Shown here one piece after another: positions 60,905 through 64,000 of a stretch of DNA of 64,000 nt. Below the pieces are notes generated by a model. That model saw only the letters and a list, made by a program, of their open reading frames with translations, did no database searches and had not been told where the DNA came from. The stretch covers positions 2,875,411 to 2,939,410 of the forward strand of contig NZ_DF967965.1 of assembly GCF_001050195.2 (NCBI RefSeq), in the 5' to 3' direction. The first letter of the stretch is position 1; every line of letters begins with the position of its first letter. This stretch comes from Anaerolinea thermolimosa. GTDB lineage: Bacteria; Chloroflexota; Anaerolineae; Anaerolineales; Anaerolineaceae. The translations under genes were made by a program, and so were the position numbers.

Positions 60905-63313
60905 TTATTCCAGTTCGCCCGTCTGCAGAAGAGAGAAGAACACCTCAACCAGCCGCGGATCAAAGTGTTTTCCGGCCTGCTCGCGGAGGTAATTCAACGC
61001 CCGTGGCCGGCTCCAGGCCTTGCGGTAAGGGCGGTCTGAGGTGAGGGCATCGTAAACGTCGGCCAGGGTAAACATACGCGCCGCCAGCGGGATTTCCTCG
61101 CCTTTCAATCCGCTCGGGTAACCGCTACCGTCCCATTTTTCATGATGACAGTAGGGGATATCCAGCGCAGGGCGCAGGTATTCAATGGGGTAAAGCATCT
61201 CATAAGCCATTTGGGGATGACGCCGCATAACTTCCCATTCTTCTGCGGTCAGCGCATCCACCTTGGAGAGGATAGCATCTGGCACGCCGAGTTTGCCTAT
61301 GTCATGGAGCAGCGCTCCGCGGCGCACATGCTGAATTTGCTCTTCACTCATCCCCAGCTCCCGCGCCAGGCGTACCGTCAGCTCCGTCACCCGGCGGGTG
61401 TGGTTCTCGGTTTCTTTATCGCGCAGATCCATGGCCTGCGACCAGCCGGCGATGGTGTCATCATAGGCTTTCAGCAGATCAGCATTGAGGCGTTGGAGGT
61501 CCTGGAAGATCTGAAGGTGCTCCACCACCAGCGCGGCCTGGCCGGCCAGTGTTTCCAGCATACGCAACCAGTCAGCATCGGCATGAAAGCTCTCGCGGTG
61601 ATACAACTCACACACCCCGATCAACCGTGCACCCGAGACCAGGGGTACTGCCAAGTAATTATTGAACCCCTCGCCAGCCCATACACCCTGCTTGAAGAAA
61701 TCCGTTCCCCCGCGCAATTCCCGCCCGTGCAAAATTCTTCTCCTCAGCACGGTCTGCATGACCTGCTCACTCTGGAGCGGCAGACACGTGGTTTCGATGA
61801 CGGGGGTGCGGAACCCGCGCCCGTGGGCGTACTCCAACGCCTGGCTTACCGGGTTGTAACGCAAAATCGCCGCCGCATCGACCCGTAAGGTGCCCACCAC
61901 CTGATCCAGCAAAATTTCCAGCGTCTGTTGCGGAGAAAGGTGCGCCACCACCGCCGAGTCGATTTTTTGCAGGGCCATTAATTCCGAAACTCGCTGCTGT
62001 TCCCGGGCGAAGAGGATGGCGTTTTGAATGCTCAACCCCACCTGATTAACCGCTACACTCAACCATTCCAGGTCTTCAGGCTGATACTCTTCCTCTTTCG
62101 GGCTTTGCAACTCCACCAGCCCGATCACCCGATCTTCAGCCATCATGGGCAGGCAGCAAGCCGAGCGCATTTCCTCACCCTGGCTGTTGAGCAGGCCCAC
62201 CAACCCGTTCTGAATCGAAAGCGGATCGGTAAAAATGAGCGGCTTCCGCGCCTCGATCACCTGCGCACAGATCGACCCCGGCCGATTTTGATCCAGCTCC
62301 AGCAGGGGGTAAAGCCGCACATCCAGTTCCACACCCTCCAGCGCGGCGTAAAGGATCTGCAAAGCCCGTGGCTCGTGGTTGATCAGCGCCACGGCGAAGT
62401 ACGCACAGCCAATCATCGGCTCCAGCGCCCTCAGAGCAGTTCGGGCAATCAGCGCCGGATCGCGCAGAGCCGCCAGCTCTCGTCCCAGCATGGCAAGAGC
62501 CTCCTGGCGGCGCAGGTGCCGTTTTCGTTCACTGATGTCTCGCGCCACCCAGATGACGCTCTCGGGGGTCATCGGTGAAACCGATGTTTCAAACCAGATG
62601 GAACGCCCCCCGATCTCCAATTCGTATTCGATGATCTCCGTCCTCCGGGTTTCCAGCACCCTCCGAATGGTCTGCAAAAAAGCCCCGGCCTGTTCCGGCG
62701 GGAAGAGTTCATCCAGCCGTTTTCCAAGCAGTTCATCCGCAGGCCGGTAAAGCAATTCGGGGTTGGTAGGGGCAATTTTCAGGTATACCCCTTCACGGTC
62801 GATCACCAGCACCACATCGCGCATGGAGGCAAAAAGTGCACGCAGCTCAGCTTCTGAAGCCTCCAGCGCCTTCGAAGCTTTCCGGTACTCTTCACGGGTG
62901 CGCTTCTGCTCCAGGGCGTTTTTCACCGCCTGCCCAAGGCGATCCAGCCGGTCTTTCAACAGATAATCATAGGCGCCCAGGCGCATGGCCGCCACCGCCG
63001 CTTCCTCGCCAATACTGCCCGAAACAAGGATGAACGGACGATCCATTCCACGCTCGCGCATGATCTGTAATGCTTTCAACCCGCTGAATTGTGGCAGAGA
63101 CCAGTCCGAAAGGATGAGGTCATAGGGCTGTTCAAGCTCTCTGAGATATTCCAGCTCGGTCTCCACCCTCTGCCAGATCAGCCGAAAGCCTTCCTGCTTC
63201 AGGCGCAAAGCCATCAGCTCGGCATCGGCGGGGGTGTCTTCAACAATCAATACCCGCAAAAGAGAGTCACCGGCAGGTGAGGGCGATGGAGGAGGGGACA
63301 ATGGAGAATTCAT
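60905..63313 (-). CDS. Response regulator with PAS, GAF and HD-GYP domains
   Basis: 802 residues: receiver domain (about 18-140, LIVEDTPADAELM, LSDWSLPQFSG with phospho-Asp, YDYLLKD with Lys), coiled coil, PAS (about 150-270), GAF (about 285-425), GAF (about 430-580), then HD-GYP (about 600-800) with HD in LLHDIGKLGVPD and HHEKWDGSGYPSGLKG. HD-GYP enzymes hydrolyse cyclic di-GMP. The next gene upstream (63325) is another response regulator, followed by a histidine kinase fragment, so the three probably form one phosphorelay module. Output regulates c-di-GMP-linked behaviour such as polysaccharide or motility; this link is inference. Confidence 0.92.
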   Translation of the reverse strand: MNSPLSPPPSPSPAGDSLLRVLIVEDTPADAELMALRLKQEGFRLIWQRVETELEYLRELEQPYDLILSDWSLPQFSGLKALQIMRERGMDRPFILVSGSIGEEAAVAAMRLGAYDYLLKDRLDRLGQAVKNALEQKRTREEYRKASKALEASEAELRALFASMRDVVLVIDREGVYLKIAPTNPELLYRPADELLGKRLDELFPPEQAGAFLQTIRRVLETRRTEIIEYELEIGGRSIWFETSVSPMTPESVIWVARDISERKRHLRRQEALAMLGRELAALRDPALIARTALRALEPMIGCAYFAVALINHEPRALQILYAALEGVELDVRLYPLLELDQNRPGSICAQVIEARKPLIFTDPLSIQNGLVGLLNSQGEEMRSACCLPMMAEDRVIGLVELQSPKEEEYQPEDLEWLSVAVNQVGLSIQNAILFAREQQRVSELMALQKIDSAVVAHLSPQQTLEILLDQVVGTLRVDAAAILRYNPVSQALEYAHGRGFRTPVIETTCLPLQSEQVMQTVLRRRILHGRELRGGTDFFKQGVWAGEGFNNYLAVPLVSGARLIGVCELYHRESFHADADWLRMLETLAGQAALVVEHLQIFQDLQRLNADLLKAYDDTIAGWSQAMDLRDKETENHTRRVTELTVRLARELGMSEEQIQHVRRGALLHDIGKLGVPDAILSKVDALTAEEWEVMRRHPQMAYEMLYPIEYLRPALDIPYCHHEKWDGSGYPSGLKGEEIPLAARMFTLADVYDALTSDRPYRKAWSRPRALNYLREQAGKHFDPRLVEVFFSLLQTGELE

Positions 63314-63324
63314 ACCTCATCTTA

Positions 63325-63759
63325 TCACAAAGCAGACCGATTGATCTTCAACCAGTAATGACCTAACTGACGCACTGCATCCGCAAAGCGCTGAAATTCC
63401 ACCGGCTTGTGGACAAAACTGTTGGCCCCCAGCCGGTAACTGGAAAGAATATCGCTCTCTTCGGTGGAAGAGGTTAAAACGACCACCGGAAGGTAACGCG
63501 TGCGCGGATCAGACCGGATGCGCGCAAGCACCTCCAGCCCGCTCAACCCGGGCAGTTTGAGGTCGAGCAGCACCACCCTGGGTAACTCACGCTGAACCAG
63601 GCCGGGGCGGGTATCGGTGCCGAAGAGCACCTCCAGCGCCTCCATGCCGTCATGCGCCACCAGTACCTCATCGGCCACCTGGTGCTGCCGCATCACCCTC
63701 AACGCCAGCTCTTCATCATCGGGGTTGTCTTCGACCAGAAGGACTTGATAACTGCTCAT
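63325..63759 (-). CDS. Single-domain response regulator
   Basis: 144 residues, a lone receiver domain: [20 protein letters not shown], phospho-Asp in [13 protein letters not shown], Thr/Ser in [11 protein letters not shown], Lys in [10 protein letters not shown]. Of the Rcp1-like type often paired with phytochrome or hybrid kinases. It overlaps the kinase gene by four bases and precedes the HD-GYP gene by 11 bases. Confidence 0.92.
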   Translation of the reverse strand: MSSYQVLLVEDNPDDEELALRVMRQHQVADEVLVAHDGMEALEVLFGTDTRPGLVQRELPRVVLLDLKLPGLSGLEVLARIRSDPRTRYLPVVVLTSSTEESDILSSYRLGANSFVHKPVEFQRFADAVRQLGHYWLKINRSAL

Positions 63760-64000
63760 TCCGACGCTCCCAGCGTAAAATAAAAAGTTGCCCCCACTCC
63801 AGGCTCGGCTTCCGGCCAGATACGCCCACCATGACGCTGAATGATACGCTGTACGGTAGCCAGCCCCACCCCCGTACCGGGGAAATCTTGCAGGCTGTGC
63901 AAACGTTGAAACGGGGTAAACAACTTACTGGCATAGGCCATGTCAAAACCAATGCCATTGTCCCGAATATAATAAATTTTTTCTCCGCCTTTTTCAACTA
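63756..64000 (-). CDS. Sensor histidine kinase, C-terminal part (runs off window)
   Basis: The window edge cuts this gene; only the last 81 codons are visible, reading leftward. They contain the end of an HATPase_c domain: IRDNGIGFD (G1-like box), the F-box FTPFQRLH, and the G2 box [18 protein letters not shown], then [12 protein letters not shown]. It looks like the phytochrome-type kinases that usually partner a lone receiver such as 63325. Sensor domains are outside the window. Confidence 0.9.
   Translation of the reverse strand, partial: VEKGGEKIYYIRDNGIGFDMAYASKLFTPFQRLHSLQDFPGTGVGLATVQRIIQRHGGRIWPEAEPGVGATFYFTLGASE

Noticed and set aside
1-64000. CRISPR array, restriction-modification or known defence island
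   Set aside because: No repeat-spacer pattern or cas, methyltransferase or other defence genes seen; the only exact longer repeats are the two tandem duplications and the IS ends.

Overview
The window looks like a chromosomal segment from a GC-rich, probably thermophilic or moderately thermophilic Chloroflexi (Anaerolineae-like) bacterium. This is inferred from the gene mix: single-membrane envelope genes, an ABC exporter with an AbrB-like tail, a divergent GroEL paralogue beside a BNR-type propeller, PP2C and FHA signalling proteins, and many GT-C membrane proteins. No rRNA or marker gene fixes the taxonomy, so the assignment is tentative.

Layout. 1-3.8 kb is a mobile zone: the edge of one IS4-family copy and a complete inverted copy (2118-3361) flank an AT-richer membrane glycosyltransferase gene, followed by a decayed ISAs1-type transposase. 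4-14.6 kb holds a GH-A clan glycoside hydrolase, a MacAB-like export operon (adaptor, FtsX-like permease, two ATPases), then a GroEL-like protein that appears to lack two catalytic aspartates and a beta-propeller partner. 14.6-24.3 kb carries a sugar-acid/isomerase/UROD-like operon, an M28 peptidase, an alkyltransferase-like protein, a dUTPase-like protein, an MFS carrier, a GH42 beta-galactosidase and an SDR. 24.3-39.6 kb is an exopolysaccharide cluster on the minus strand (BY-kinase, two polymerase/ligase-type proteins, priming transferase, WecG-type and several GT4/GT2 transferases, APH-like and nucleotidyltransferase-kinase proteins, flippase). It is a patchwork of GC-rich and AT-rich blocks whose borders fall inside genes. 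A tRNA-Gly(GCC) with clear promoter and terminator follows.

40-57.9 kb holds TPR, small, PIG-L, lytic transglycosylase, PP2C and FHA genes, galE with two sugar-transfer genes, a peroxiredoxin, two aldo/keto reductases, a CPBP protease, a GNAT, a GT-C protein and an L,D-transpeptidase. 58-64 kb is signalling: a chemoreceptor, a response regulator-PAS-GAF-HD-GYP protein, a response regulator and the end of a histidine kinase.

The main discovery is at 50447-51199. A peroxiredoxin-glutaredoxin fusion has an in-frame TGA exactly at the peroxidatic cysteine (PxxxTxxU), followed by a hairpin that fits the bacterial SECIS model. It is very likely a selenoprotein that conventional gene calling would truncate. 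Two perfect-looking tandem duplications (655 bp at 37334-38643 and 548 bp at 57870-58965) each leave full-length flanking genes plus a broken partial copy. They are either very recent events or assembly artefacts.
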